Source of the DNA: CAHJXF01 sp038254545
GTDB lineage: Bacteria > Pseudomonadota > Gammaproteobacteria > Burkholderiales > Burkholderiaceae_D
Direction of reading: 5' to 3'
Assembly: GCA_038254545.1 (NCBI GenBank)
Contig: JBBSGB010000004.1
Location: 91,058-155,057, forward strand
Length of the DNA: 64,000 nucleotides
Shown here: one piece after another, positions 25,346-34,165 of the stretch
Position numbering within the stretch: position 1 is the first letter of the stretch
Layout of the letters: every line of letters starts with the position of its first letter
The notes under the pieces: model-generated
What the model was told of the DNA's origin: nothing
Seen by the model: only the letters and a program-made list of their open reading frames with translations
The model's database searches: none
Translations under genes and position numbers: made by a program

Positions 25346-27026
25346 CATTCCCGACCACAGTGTTCATGCGTCTGGATACGCGACGCATGAGGTCTTGAAC
25401 CAGCCCGGCTCGCTCGCCGACTACAACGCTTATCGCGCCGACAAGGCGCTGGTCGAGGCCATTGGCGTTTACGGCGCGGCATGGGCAGAGGACAAGCTCG
25501 ATCGCGCGGGTGCGATCGTCGGGTCCGAACGAGTCCAGCTACTCGCACGTCAGGCCAACCGCAACCTGCCCGAGCTGAAGACCCACGACCGCTTCGGCAA
25601 CCGCATCGACATCGTCGAATTCCATCCCGCGTATCACGAACTGATGGGGCTGATCTACGGGACCGAGACGCACTCGCTGGCGTGGACGCATCGCGAGCAG
25701 AGCGGTGCGCAGGTCGCGCGCGGCGCGCTTTCCTATCTCTGGAACCAGGGCGAGAACGGCGTGTGCTGCCCGATGGGCATGACCTTCGCATCGATCGCGG
25801 CGCTTCGTCACGACGACGGCCTCCACGGCGAGTGGGCGCCGCACATCCTCTCGACGACCTACGACCCGCGCCCGATCCACGCCAGGCAGAAGACCGGCAT
25901 CACCGTCGGCATGGCGATGACCGAGAAGCAAGGCGGCTCGGACCTGCGCGCGACGATCACGACAGCGCGTGCTGCGACGTCGCAAACCGGCTCGGGCGCA
26001 CCCTATCTGATCACCGGTCACAAGTGGTTCTTCTCGGTGCCGATGAGCGATGTCTTCCTCACGCTCGCGAAGACCGGGAGCGGCGTGTCGTGTTTCATCG
26101 CGAGCGGATGGCTGCCCGACGGGTCGCGCAATCGCTTGAAGATCCAGCGCTTGAAAGACAAGTGCGGCAACAAGTCCAACGCGTCTTCGGAAGTCGAATT
26201 CCACGACCTCTACGCGCACATGCTCGGCGACGAAGGGCGCGGCATCCGCACCATCATCGAGATGGCTCACGTCACGCGTCTGGACTTCGCGATCGGCTCG
26301 TCGGGGCTGATGCGCCAGGCCCTTTCACAGGCGATCCACCACACCAGCCATCGCAGCGCCTTCAAGAGCTCGCTGGTCGATCTGCCGATCATGCGCAATG
26401 TCCTGGCCGATCTCTCGGTCGAGTCGGAGGCGCTGCTGTGGATGTCGATGCGACTGGCTTCCGCGCTCGATCGCTCGGAGGCGGATCGTTCCGAACAATT
26501 GCTGTCGCGCATCGCGACGCCCGTGGCGAAATACTGGGCGTGCAAGCGCGCCCCGCAATTCGTGGTGGAAGCGCTCGAATGCCACGGCGGCAACGGCTTC
26601 ATCGCCGAGCATCTGATGGAGCGCCTCTACCGCGAAGCGCCGCTCAACGGCATCTGGGAAGGGACGGGCAACGTGATCTGCCTCGATGTGCTGCGCGCGA
26701 TGCAACGCGAGCCCGAAACCATCGATGTATTCCTCGATGAAGTGCGGCAGTCGCGTGGCGCCGATCGCAGGCTCGATGCGTTTGCCGATGAGCTGGAGCG
26801 CCGCATGCGCAACGTCGGGGATTTCGAAGGCTCGGCACGAAAGGTGATCGAGATGATGGCGTTCGCATTTCAGGCGTCGCTGCTGCTGCGTCACTCGACG
26901 CCTGCGATGGCCGACGCGTTCTGCGCCACGCGCCTGCATGGCGACTGGGGGCAATCATTCGGCACGCTGCCCAAGGGCCTCGATACCCAGACGATCGTCG
27001 ATCGCGCCAGGATCGCGGCGGGTTGA
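25332..27026 (+). CDS. AidB-like acyl-CoA dehydrogenase
   Basis: 564 residues, close to E. coli AidB (541). The flavin-site stretch GMAMTEKQGGSDLRATIT (about residues 195-212) and IWEGTGNVICLDVLRA (Glu about 441) are diagnostic of the AidB group, as is ECHGGNGFIAEHLMERLYRE. AidB binds DNA and may inactivate alkylating agents, but many relatives act as ordinary isovaleryl or acyl-CoA dehydrogenases. The beta-oxidation context favours a metabolic role. The start overlaps the TetR gene. Confidence 0.9.
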   Translation: MKVDNIPDHSVHASGYATHEVLNQPGSLADYNAYRADKALVEAIGVYGAAWAEDKLDRAGAIVGSERVQLLARQANRNLPELKTHDRFGNRIDIVEFHPAYHELMGLIYGTETHSLAWTHREQSGAQVARGALSYLWNQGENGVCCPMGMTFASIAALRHDDGLHGEWAPHILSTTYDPRPIHARQKTGITVGMAMTEKQGGSDLRATITTARAATSQTGSGAPYLITGHKWFFSVPMSDVFLTLAKTGSGVSCFIASGWLPDGSRNRLKIQRLKDKCGNKSNASSEVEFHDLYAHMLGDEGRGIRTIIEMAHVTRLDFAIGSSGLMRQALSQAIHHTSHRSAFKSSLVDLPIMRNVLADLSVESEALLWMSMRLASALDRSEADRSEQLLSRIATPVAKYWACKRAPQFVVEALECHGGNGFIAEHLMERLYREAPLNGIWEGTGNVICLDVLRAMQREPETIDVFLDEVRQSRGADRRLDAFADELERRMRNVGDFEGSARKVIEMMAFAFQASLLLRHSTPAMADAFCATRLHGDWGQSFGTLPKGLDTQTIVDRARIAAG

Positions 27027-27030
27027 CGCC

Positions 27031-27501
27031 ATGACGGACTCGATATCGGCGGGCGATCCAGGCCCGGCGCTCACCGCAGCGGAAGCGGAGCGGATGATCG
27101 TCAAGAATCTTCCGGCTATCGATCATCATCGCGAGGTGGTTGAAAAGGTCGCGAGCAGCTCGATCCGCGTTCGCTTGCCATTCAGACCGGAGTTCATGGG
27201 AACCGAGCCCTGGCAGGACGGCGAAGGCACCGTGTTCTCGGGCCCCATGGTGATGGGCTTCGCCGACACTGCGATGCATTGCTGCGTGATGGTGGCGATG
27301 GGCGCCGACGTCATTCCTGTCATGTCCAATCTCAACATCACCTTCCTGCGACCCGCGCGCGCGGCCGACCTGATCGCCGAAGCGCGCATCGTTCGGCGCG
27401 GAGTTCGGCTGCACTATCTCGAATGCTGGCTGACTTCGGAGGGCGATCAAGACCCTTGCGCCCACATCACGTCGACCTATCGCGTATCGCGAAGGCGATA
27501 A
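27031..27501 (+). CDS. PaaI-like hotdog thioesterase
   Basis: 156 residues. The hotdog core GPMVMGFADTAMHCCVMVAM (about residues 71-90) and NLNITFLRPARAADLIAEA match PaaI-like thioesterases. The ATG at 27031 lies 4 nt after the AidB stop. It probably releases CoA from products of the operon. The Asp in GFADTAMH may be the catalytic acid. Confidence 0.85.
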   Translation: MTDSISAGDPGPALTAAEAERMIVKNLPAIDHHREVVEKVASSSIRVRLPFRPEFMGTEPWQDGEGTVFSGPMVMGFADTAMHCCVMVAMGADVIPVMSNLNITFLRPARAADLIAEARIVRRGVRLHYLECWLTSEGDQDPCAHITSTYRVSRRR

Positions 27502-27557
27502 GTCCCATGCCTGACAACGCATCGGCCCACTGAATTCAGTCATTCAAGATTAGAGCG

Positions 27558-28730
27558 ATGACTTGCAAGCCCCAAATGCCGCATACCGCTTGGCCGTTCT
27601 TCGATGACGTTCATCGAGAACTCGCCGTTACGTTTCTCTTATGGGTCGGCGACAGCCTTGCGAAGTTCGAGGCGGACGAGGGCAACGACGGCAAGGCAGC
27701 ACGGATCATTTTCCGGCTCCTCGGCGAAGCCGGATGGCTTCGCGACACGATCGTTCCGTCGCGCTCCGATTCCGGACCGCGGATCGACCTTCGACGCATC
27801 TGCCTGATGCGCGAGATTCTTGGCTATGGCTCGGCGATCGCGGATGTGGCGTTTTCAGAGCCGTGGCTCGCGGCCATTCCGATCGCTCTCTTCGGCAGCG
27901 CCGGGCAGCGACGAGAATTCGTCGATCCGTTTTCGGAGGGGGTGTGTTTGCCGGCGTTCGCCCTGTCCGAACCCGGAGCCGGCTCCGACGTCGCATCGAT
28001 CGAGACCACGGCGACTCCGTCGGGAAGCGGCTTCGTATCGAGCGGCCTCAAGACATGGACGTCCAACTCCGGGCTGGCGGACGTGTACGTCGTTTTCGCT
28101 CGCATGGCCGACTCGGCGACTGCCGGTGAAATTTCGGCGTTCCTGGTCAAAGGCGATCATCCGGCGGTCACTCTTGAACGAAGGCTTCAGGTATTGCCGC
28201 CGCACACGGTAAGTACGCTGCGATTTGAAGAATGCCTTGTCGATTCCTCGTGTCTACTGGGTCAACCCGATTCGGGATTCAAGATCGCCATGACCGCCTT
28301 GGAGTTGTTTCGGCCGACCGTGGCTGCGGCCACTCTGGGCTTCGCGCGCCGTGCGATGGACGAGGCCGTGAATCGAAGCACCGAGCGCGTCGCGTTCAGG
28401 AAGCCGATCTCCGATCACCAACTGATCCAGGCAAAACTGGCCGACATGGCCGTGAAGACCGATGCCGCGGCGCTCCTGACCTACCGCGCCGCATGGGCGC
28501 ATGACATCGGACTTGCATCGATCGGCCGGGAAGCCTCGATCGCCAAGCTCTATTCCTCCGAGACCGCCCAGGAAGTCGTCGATCAGGCGCTGCAAATATT
28601 CGGCGGCCTCGGTGTAGTACATGGATCGGTGGTCGAACGCCTCTACAGACACGTGCGGGCGTTCCGGATCTTTGATGGCACGAGCGAAATTCAAAAGCTC
28701 ATCATCGCGAAGCACGTGTTGAAGCGTTGA
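27558..28730 (+). CDS. Acyl-CoA dehydrogenase, short form
   Basis: 390 residues. FAD-binding LPAFALSEPGAGSDVASIET (about residues 132-151) and the C-terminal IFGGLGVVHGSVVERLYRHV identify an acyl-CoA dehydrogenase. At the usual catalytic-Glu position the motif reads RIFDGTSEIQ (about residues 368-377), with Asp in place of Glu; Asp is known there in ACAD10/11-type enzymes. Base composition and codon use look less GC-rich than neighbouring genes, so it may have joined the operon separately. Confidence 0.9.
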   Translation: MTCKPQMPHTAWPFFDDVHRELAVTFLLWVGDSLAKFEADEGNDGKAARIIFRLLGEAGWLRDTIVPSRSDSGPRIDLRRICLMREILGYGSAIADVAFSEPWLAAIPIALFGSAGQRREFVDPFSEGVCLPAFALSEPGAGSDVASIETTATPSGSGFVSSGLKTWTSNSGLADVYVVFARMADSATAGEISAFLVKGDHPAVTLERRLQVLPPHTVSTLRFEECLVDSSCLLGQPDSGFKIAMTALELFRPTVAAATLGFARRAMDEAVNRSTERVAFRKPISDHQLIQAKLADMAVKTDAAALLTYRAAWAHDIGLASIGREASIAKLYSSETAQEVVDQALQIFGGLGVVHGSVVERLYRHVRAFRIFDGTSEIQKLIIAKHVLKR

Positions 28731-28794
28731 GACCGCGCGTGAACCATCTCGTGAATCATCGCCGGTCTCGCAATTCCCTCTATTGGATCGAACC

Positions 28795-29559
28795 ATGGAC
28801 ATACTGAGCACCATCGAAGAGGGCATACAGACCATCACCTTCAACCGGCCCGCGAAGAAGAACGCGATCACCGCGGCGATGTATCAGACACTCGCCGACG
28901 CCCTGCGCGCGGGCGAGGCCGATGCGTCGATACGCGCGATCCTGATCTGCGGGCAAGCCGAGATCTTCACCGCGGGAAACGACCTCGAAGACTTCATGAA
29001 GTCGCCGCCGCATGAAGACAACAGCCCGGTGTTTCAATTCCTGACGGCGATCAGCACTGCGCAGAAGCCGCTGGTTGCCGCAGTGCGTGGCGCTGCGGTC
29101 GGCGTCGGCACCACGCTGCTGCTTCACTGCGACCTGGTCTATGCAGGCAGGAGCGCGCGCTTCTCACTGCCGTTCGTGCAACTCGGCATCTGCCCCGAAG
29201 CCGCGTCCAGCCTGTTGTTACCGCAGATGGTCGGCTACCACCACGCGGCCGCGAAGCTGTTGCTGGGCGAGCCCTTCGGCTCCGACGAGGCGCAAGCGAT
29301 GGGCTTCGTCAATCAGGTGCTCGACGACGACGCGGTGCTCGATCACGCGCGCGCGCAGGCCGCGAAGCTTGCCGCCCTGCCGGCCTCGTCGATACGCACG
29401 ACCAAGCGATTGATGAAGGGCGACGCGGCAGGCGACGTTGCGGCACGCATGCAGAAGGAAGGGCTCGCGTTTCGGGCGATGCTGTCGTCCCCCGAAGCGC
29501 GCGAAGCCTTCACGGCGTTCTTCGAGAAGCGCAAGCCCGACTTCAAGCAGTTCGCGTGA
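28795..29559 (+). CDS. Enoyl-CoA hydratase/isomerase family protein
   Basis: 254-residue crotonase. CoA-binding and oxyanion-hole residues are in FTAGNDLEDF (about residues 58-67) and AAVRGAAVGVGTTLLLHCDL (about 96-115). The LGICPEAASSLLLPQMVGY stretch is typical of delta3,delta2-enoyl-CoA isomerase-like members that handle unsaturated substrates. I chose the ATG at 28795 rather than the TTG at 28783. It is followed at 49 nt by a broken short-chain dehydrogenase. Confidence 0.9.
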   Translation: MDILSTIEEGIQTITFNRPAKKNAITAAMYQTLADALRAGEADASIRAILICGQAEIFTAGNDLEDFMKSPPHEDNSPVFQFLTAISTAQKPLVAAVRGAAVGVGTTLLLHCDLVYAGRSARFSLPFVQLGICPEAASSLLLPQMVGYHHAAAKLLLGEPFGSDEAQAMGFVNQVLDDDAVLDHARAQAAKLAALPASSIRTTKRLMKGDAAGDVAARMQKEGLAFRAMLSSPEAREAFTAFFEKRKPDFKQFA

Positions 29560-29608
29560 TTGCGCGCGCCGCGCACTGAACGCATCAGGTCCATCACCAG
29601 GGAGATGC

Positions 29609-30170
29609 ATGTCACTCGAGAACAAGACCCTCTCTCCGGCGGCTCGCGCGGCATCGGCCTGGCGATCGCAAAACGCGCTGCGGCCGATGGCGCGAACATC
29701 GTGATCGCGGCCAAGACCACCGAGCCCAATCCCAAGTTGCCAGGCACGATCTACAGCGCGGCCGAGGAGATCGAAGCCGCGGGCGGCAAGGCCTTGCCGT
29801 TTCAGGTCGACATTCGCGATGAGGCGTCGGTGGTCGATGCGATGAAGCAGGCCGAGGAAAAATTCGGTGGCATCGACATCCTGATCAACAACGCGAGCGC
29901 GATCAGCCTCACGCCCACCGACGCGACGCCGATGAAGCGCTTAGACCTGATGTTCGGCGTCAACGTGCGCGGCAGCTTTCTGTGCACGCAGGCCGCGTTG
30001 CGTATCTCAAACGCTCGGCTGCGGCGGGCCGCAATCCGAACCGTGGTCGCGACTGCGGCGCTGCAAATGATTCCAGGTGTGAAGCCAGAGCATTGCCGCA
30101 CTGTGGAGATCCTCGCGGACGCCGCCGCGCTTGTGCTGCAGTCGCCCGCAAGCGAGACCGGCCGCTTCTC
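29609..30170 (+). pseudogene. Short-chain dehydrogenase (HSDL2-like), broken in four places
   Basis: The natural ATG at 29609 gives MSLENKTL, then the frame is lost where ITGGSRGIG should follow: bases near 29633-29637 are about 4 nt too short, and GGSRGIGLAIAKRAAADGAN continues in another frame. The Rossmann half is conserved through NVRGSFLCTQAAL. A 1-nt loss near 30001 shifts the next block, which reads AYLKRSAAAGRNPN in the alternative frame. A large internal deletion near 30037-30042 then joins directly to RTVVATAALQMIPG, removing the region with the catalytic YxxxK. The match ends at about 30168, at TGRF. Such SDRs normally close acyl-CoA operons of this kind. No function can remain. 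Confidence 0.85.
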
Positions 30171-30978
30171 GGAACATGCAATCAAAGAAAAGTCGACTTC
30201 TGTCCAGCTATTAGCTCGGCCGCCATCAAACCTGCAGCAACAAAGTCATTTCGCACTTGCCGATTACTACGGTCGATCGCCAATTGCGAAGGGTAGCTTC
30301 TGGCCGCAACTCATCGCTCGCAATTGTCGACTGTCTAAATTGTCTACTGTCTACTTAAGGACTTTCCCGAAAGTGCGCCGTAACCCGCTTAACGAATGCC
30401 TTTAGTGGTCGCCTGAATCATTTTAATTGACGAATGACTTGTCTTCATTCTTTCGACCGACGTCGGGTAATACTTATCGCAATTGGTAGGGGTCGCAATT
30501 GAGAATGCGCTGAGCTTCAGGCATCCATAGAACAGTCACCTCCCATGCTCGTCACCTGAATTGCGACGAACGACGCTACTGGGGGAGCGTAGCTATCAAA
30601 CCGGCATGTCACATGTAGTCTTCCTGCGTGGCGGAAAGCCTTCTTCTTGTCCAATTATTTCGCGATTAATTCTCAGTGCCACTGCTGTAACGGCAATCTA
30701 CGACAAGAAATAGATCTTCAAGTAAGTGTTGCTTCCTGTTTCGATGTGGTTGATCGTGCCAGCAACAAATCGCAAATATGGGTGTTTAGCCCGGCGTAGG
30801 CTATCAACGCATTGACCGTCGAAAAATTTTACACGAAGAACGTCACTTTGTTTATACGGCATTTTCAATCGATTGAATTAAATAGATATCTCGTTTCAGG
30901 AACGATCTATGCTTAAATCGCGCGCCGCTCGAAATCGCTTGTTGCAAGTCCAATCAACAATTGAGCTTGGAGATGATG
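30171..30978. other. Gene-poor, AT-richer stretch
   Basis: About 800 nt between the truncated dehydrogenase and the PEP-CTERM gene. Composition is visibly less GC-rich than everything around it, with runs such as TTGAATTAAATAGATATC near 30873. I see no credible coding region, tRNA or complete insertion sequence. It includes one short tandem duplication (30322-30353) and must hold the promoter of the PEP-CTERM gene. Likely the scar of an insertion or deletion event. Confidence 0.6.
30322..30353. repeat. Two-copy 16-bp tandem repeat
   Basis: AATTGTCGACTGTCTA is followed at once by AATTGTCTACTGTCTA; the units differ at one base. It lies in the AT-richer scar region. Role unknown; consistent with a recombination or excision footprint. 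Confidence 0.7.
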
Positions 30979-32259
30979 ATGTCATACCAGGTGACACGCA
31001 GTATCGGTAGCAGACTCTTGGGGTGGACCGCGGGTTGTGTGGTGCTGGCCGGCGGATCGCTTCACTCGGCGATTGCTTCGCCGACATATGTCTATCAGCA
31101 GACGATCGCGATTCCAGGTGCGACCGCTGCGCATCCCTTCACCGGCTACGATCTGTCGGTCTTCGATCCGACGACGCAACTCTACTATTTGACCGACCGC
31201 TCCAACAATGGCATCGATGTCTTTTCGTCGGCGACGAACATGTTCGTCGAGCGGATCGGCGCAGGGCTGTTCGCCGGGTCTCAGGGAGGCAACAACGACA
31301 TCGCCGGCCCGAATGGCATCAGCCTTTCGAATTTCGGCACAGGCAAGCTGCTGATTGTCGGCAATGGCCCGAGCAACCTGATCACTTTTAACCTCGACGC
31401 AACCGGCCTGATCGCCGGGGCGCCCCGCACGACGTCGACCGCGGTGGCTGGCACGCCTGGCCCGCAGAACCGCGTGGATGGCGTGGCGTTCGCGCCAACG
31501 ACTAACGTGATACTCGCGGCGAACAATGCGTCAAACCCGGGGTTTCTGACGCTTGTCAACAACGCGACCGGCGCGGTGATCCGCACGATCCTGCTCAATG
31601 GCACCGGTGGTTATCCGGACGTTGGCGGGAATGGAGTGGAGGCAACGATCTTCAATACCAGCCGTGGCACGTTCTTCGTCGCGGTACCTTTCCTGAATGC
31701 GGCAGGCACCGGCGCCGGCGGCGTCATCGAACTCGATGCCACAACCGGCAATCTGCTGCACACCTACGATTTCAACGCGATGGGGCTCTCGGGAGTGTGC
31801 AGTCCAACCGGCCTGGTGCAGGGCGGCGGGGCGTCGATGTTCGCCGCGTGTAGCGACCCGCTCGCCGGACACAGCGTCATCCTCGACCCGGCCGGCGCGG
31901 GCAGCCTGCGGAGCGTCAACGGCATCAGCGGTGGCGACCAGACCGCCTACGATCCGACTAACAACACCTTCTTCGAGGCATCGCGGTTTCAGGTTGGGGG
32001 TCCGGTTCTTGGCATCGTGGATGCGCAGACGCTCGCGCTCCAGCTCCTCGCGATCGGCCCCAACGATCACTCCGTCGCGGTCGATCCGATCACCAACGAG
32101 GTCTTTGTCGCCACCGCCGCAACCACCGCGTTCGCGGACTGCGCGAACGGATGCATCGGTGTCTTCGCCGTTCGACAAGTCCCGGAACCCGAGACCGCTC
32201 CGCTGATCGGCATTGCTGTCGCCGGCTTGGCGCTCGCAAGGCGATTCCGTAGGTCCTGA
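30979..32259 (+). CDS. PEP-CTERM sorted, secreted beta-propeller-like protein
   Basis: 426 residues. An N-terminal signal peptide (LLGWTAGCVVLAGGSLHSA then ASPTY) and a C-terminal PEP-CTERM signal (VPEPETAPLIGI, hydrophobic stretch, ARRFRRS) mark it for export and exosortase-dependent processing. The body has repeated strand-rich blocks with NG/GNG turns and VDGVAFAPTTNVILAANN, suggesting a YncE/NHL-type beta-propeller. Of three in-frame ATGs (30973, 30976, 30979) the last is best spaced from TTGGAG at 30967. No exosortase is in this window, so it must be elsewhere. Substrate or role unknown. Confidence 0.85.
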   Translation: MSYQVTRSIGSRLLGWTAGCVVLAGGSLHSAIASPTYVYQQTIAIPGATAAHPFTGYDLSVFDPTTQLYYLTDRSNNGIDVFSSATNMFVERIGAGLFAGSQGGNNDIAGPNGISLSNFGTGKLLIVGNGPSNLITFNLDATGLIAGAPRTTSTAVAGTPGPQNRVDGVAFAPTTNVILAANNASNPGFLTLVNNATGAVIRTILLNGTGGYPDVGGNGVEATIFNTSRGTFFVAVPFLNAAGTGAGGVIELDATTGNLLHTYDFNAMGLSGVCSPTGLVQGGGASMFAACSDPLAGHSVILDPAGAGSLRSVNGISGGDQTAYDPTNNTFFEASRFQVGGPVLGIVDAQTLALQLLAIGPNDHSVAVDPITNEVFVATAATTAFADCANGCIGVFAVRQVPEPETAPLIGIAVAGLALARRFRRS

Positions 32260-32391
32260 CAGGCCAAGGCGCGCATCAAGCGCTTGCTTGACGCCACTTT
32301 TCAACGGCGTAACGTCCCGGAAGGAATGGCGGTCGTACCCGCCGCTCCGCTGAAGGCGCAATAGCCAAGAGTCAGTAGCCAACGCAACACG

Positions 32392-32781
32392 CTAGCGCCT
32401 CGCGATCATGTCCATCTCAATGCGCGCGCCTTTGGCGAGCGCTGTCACCCCCACGCAGGTGCGTGCCGGGCGCTTTCCCTGCGGAAAGTAGCCGGCGTAG
32501 ACCGAGTTCATGGCGTCGTAGTCTTCGTCGAATGCGGTCAGATAGACCCGCACGGACACGACATGCGCGAGGCCGAGCCGACAGCCATGAAGAACAGTTT
32601 GAAGGTTCTTCATCACCTGATGGGTCTGAGCCTCGATGCCTTCCGGATAACCGCTCTCCATCGAGGTGCCAACGAAGGGCATTTGCCCGGTTACGAAGAT
32701 CCATCCATCGGCTTCGACGGCATGGCTGAAGGGAGCTACCGGATCGGGTGCTTCCGGGATCATGTGAAAGTTCGGGGCCAT
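32392..32781 (-). CDS. RidA-family enamine/imine deaminase
   Basis: 129 residues from the ATG at 32781 (another in-frame ATG at 32796). RidA signatures are FSHAVEADGWIFVTGQMPF and PARTCVGVTALAKGARIEMD; the Arg of PARTCVGV is the conserved carboxylate-binding residue. It hydrolyses reactive 2-aminoacrylate-type intermediates, or acts in catabolic pathways as a specialised paralogue. It lies just downstream of the broken amidase on the same strand, a common pairing in amide degradation. Confidence 0.9.
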   Translation of the reverse strand: MAPNFHMIPEAPDPVAPFSHAVEADGWIFVTGQMPFVGTSMESGYPEGIEAQTHQVMKNLQTVLHGCRLGLAHVVSVRVYLTAFDEDYDAMNSVYAGYFPQGKRPARTCVGVTALAKGARIEMDMIARR

Positions 32782-32825
32782 TGTGCGTGCTCCCACTGAT
32801 GGGTTACAACGTACTCACAAGAGGA

Positions 32826-33938
32826 TCAACGCCGTTCGAGTATCGCTTCGACCGCGAGCGCGGCGCGCGCGAGCGGCGCATCGCGACCGCGTGTCGACGA
32901 TAGCATCAGACCCACCGGCAGTTGCCCCGCGCGCTGGCACGGCAGGCTGAACGAGCAGCCGTCGAGCAGGTTGATCAGCGATGGATTGCGCAGGAGCAAT
33001 GCATTGGTCCTGACGAACGCCGCGTCGTCGTCGATCAACGGCTGCATCGTTGGCGCGACCATAGTCACGGTCGGGCACACGAGCGCATCGAAACCTTCCA
33101 AGCGCGCTTCAACACTAGCGATCCAATCGGCACGTTGATCTATGAGATCGAGATAATCGGCGGCTGACACAGTTTGTCCGCGCTCGATGCGCGATACGAC
33201 GCGCGGGTCGAAGCGATCGCGCGAGGTTGCGAGCTTGGCGCGATGCACGGCCCACGTCTCGGTCGGCCCGAAGCCGCCGCCGACCTTCATCTGCTCGCGC
33301 TCGGCGAATTCGGCCAGCGGCAACTCGACGATCGTGGCGCCAGCATCGGCGAGCAAACGCAATGCGTGTTCGAAGGCGTCGGCACGTCGCGATCGAGGCC
33401 GTCGAGCATTACGGTCTGCGGAACCGCGAGACGCAAGGAACGCGGAGCGGCGGTGCCCGAGATCGCGAGCGGCGCATCGGCGATGATCGCGTCGATCGCG
33501 ATCACATGGCGACCGAGGCCGTCATCGCGCAAGCCGTGTCGAGCGTGCGCGACAGCGGGAACGCACCGGCCAGCGGCACGCGCGATTTCGTCGGCTTGAA
33601 GCCGACGATGCCGCAAAGCGCAGCAGGGACTCGAATCGATCCGCCGGTGTCGGACCCGAGCGCAGCCACCGCGAGACCGAGCGCGACCGATACCGCGGCG
33701 CCGGACGACGATCCGCCCGGGATGCGTTCGGTCGTCGCGTCCGCGGGATTCTTCGGCGTGCCGAAGTGCGGGTTGATGCCCACGCCCGAGTACGCGAACT
33801 CGGTCATGTTGGTGCGACCGATGATCGCGGCGCCGGCCTTGCGAAGTCGCTCGACGACGGCATCGCGTGTCGCGGCCGGCACGTCGTCGAGCACGCGCGA
33901 ACCGGCGCGCGTGACTTCACCGGCGATGTCGAAGAGAT
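32826..33938 (-). pseudogene. Amidase, second copy: truncated with two frameshifts
   Basis: Near-identical duplicate of the intact amidase at 37100-38434, same strand. Aligning the two shows a lost C at about 33507 (after SRTLDTACAMTASVA), a lost C at about 33383 (after MLDGLDRDV), and a breakpoint at about 33938 that removes the first 75 or so codons including the catalytic Lys. The Ser-cisSer-Ser signatures (IPGGSSSGAAVS, GSDTGGSIRVPAA) and the C-terminal 178 codons are preserved. Divergence from the intact copy is a few percent, so the duplication is fairly recent. Confidence 0.9.
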
Positions 33939-34115
33939 ATTACGAGTACGACTGCGCCGGTTCGCGCAGGCGCATGCTGTCGACCGGCGGGTTCTCCGGA
34001 CACATGGATCAGGGGGCCGTCGTGGGATCGGGCAATTCGACGCTCGCGTGGGAACCGTTCCCGTCCGGCGGGTCAATTCGCGACTACTGGAATCGCCTGC
34101 GCGAAGACGTAAGCA
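33935..34115 (+). pseudogene. Fragment of a surface-adhesin E-like protein
   Basis: On the opposite strand to its neighbours, the frame reads YYEYDCAGSRRRMLSTGGFS, then GHMDQGAVVG, then WEPFPSGGSIRDYWNRL. This matches the C-terminal pattern of surface-adhesin E proteins (tryptophan or tyrosine, EYDC, colour-changing Cys-rich turn, then W.PV.PGS...LW). It has no start and no proper stop, and is fused to antisense amidase sequence at its 5' end. It is a remnant squeezed between the truncated amidase and the kinase. Family call from memory of the consensus. Confidence 0.55.
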
Positions 34116-34165
34116 GCGTCCGCTTGCCCCACTTGTCAGCGCGGCTACCCGCCTCACCAGCGGCG

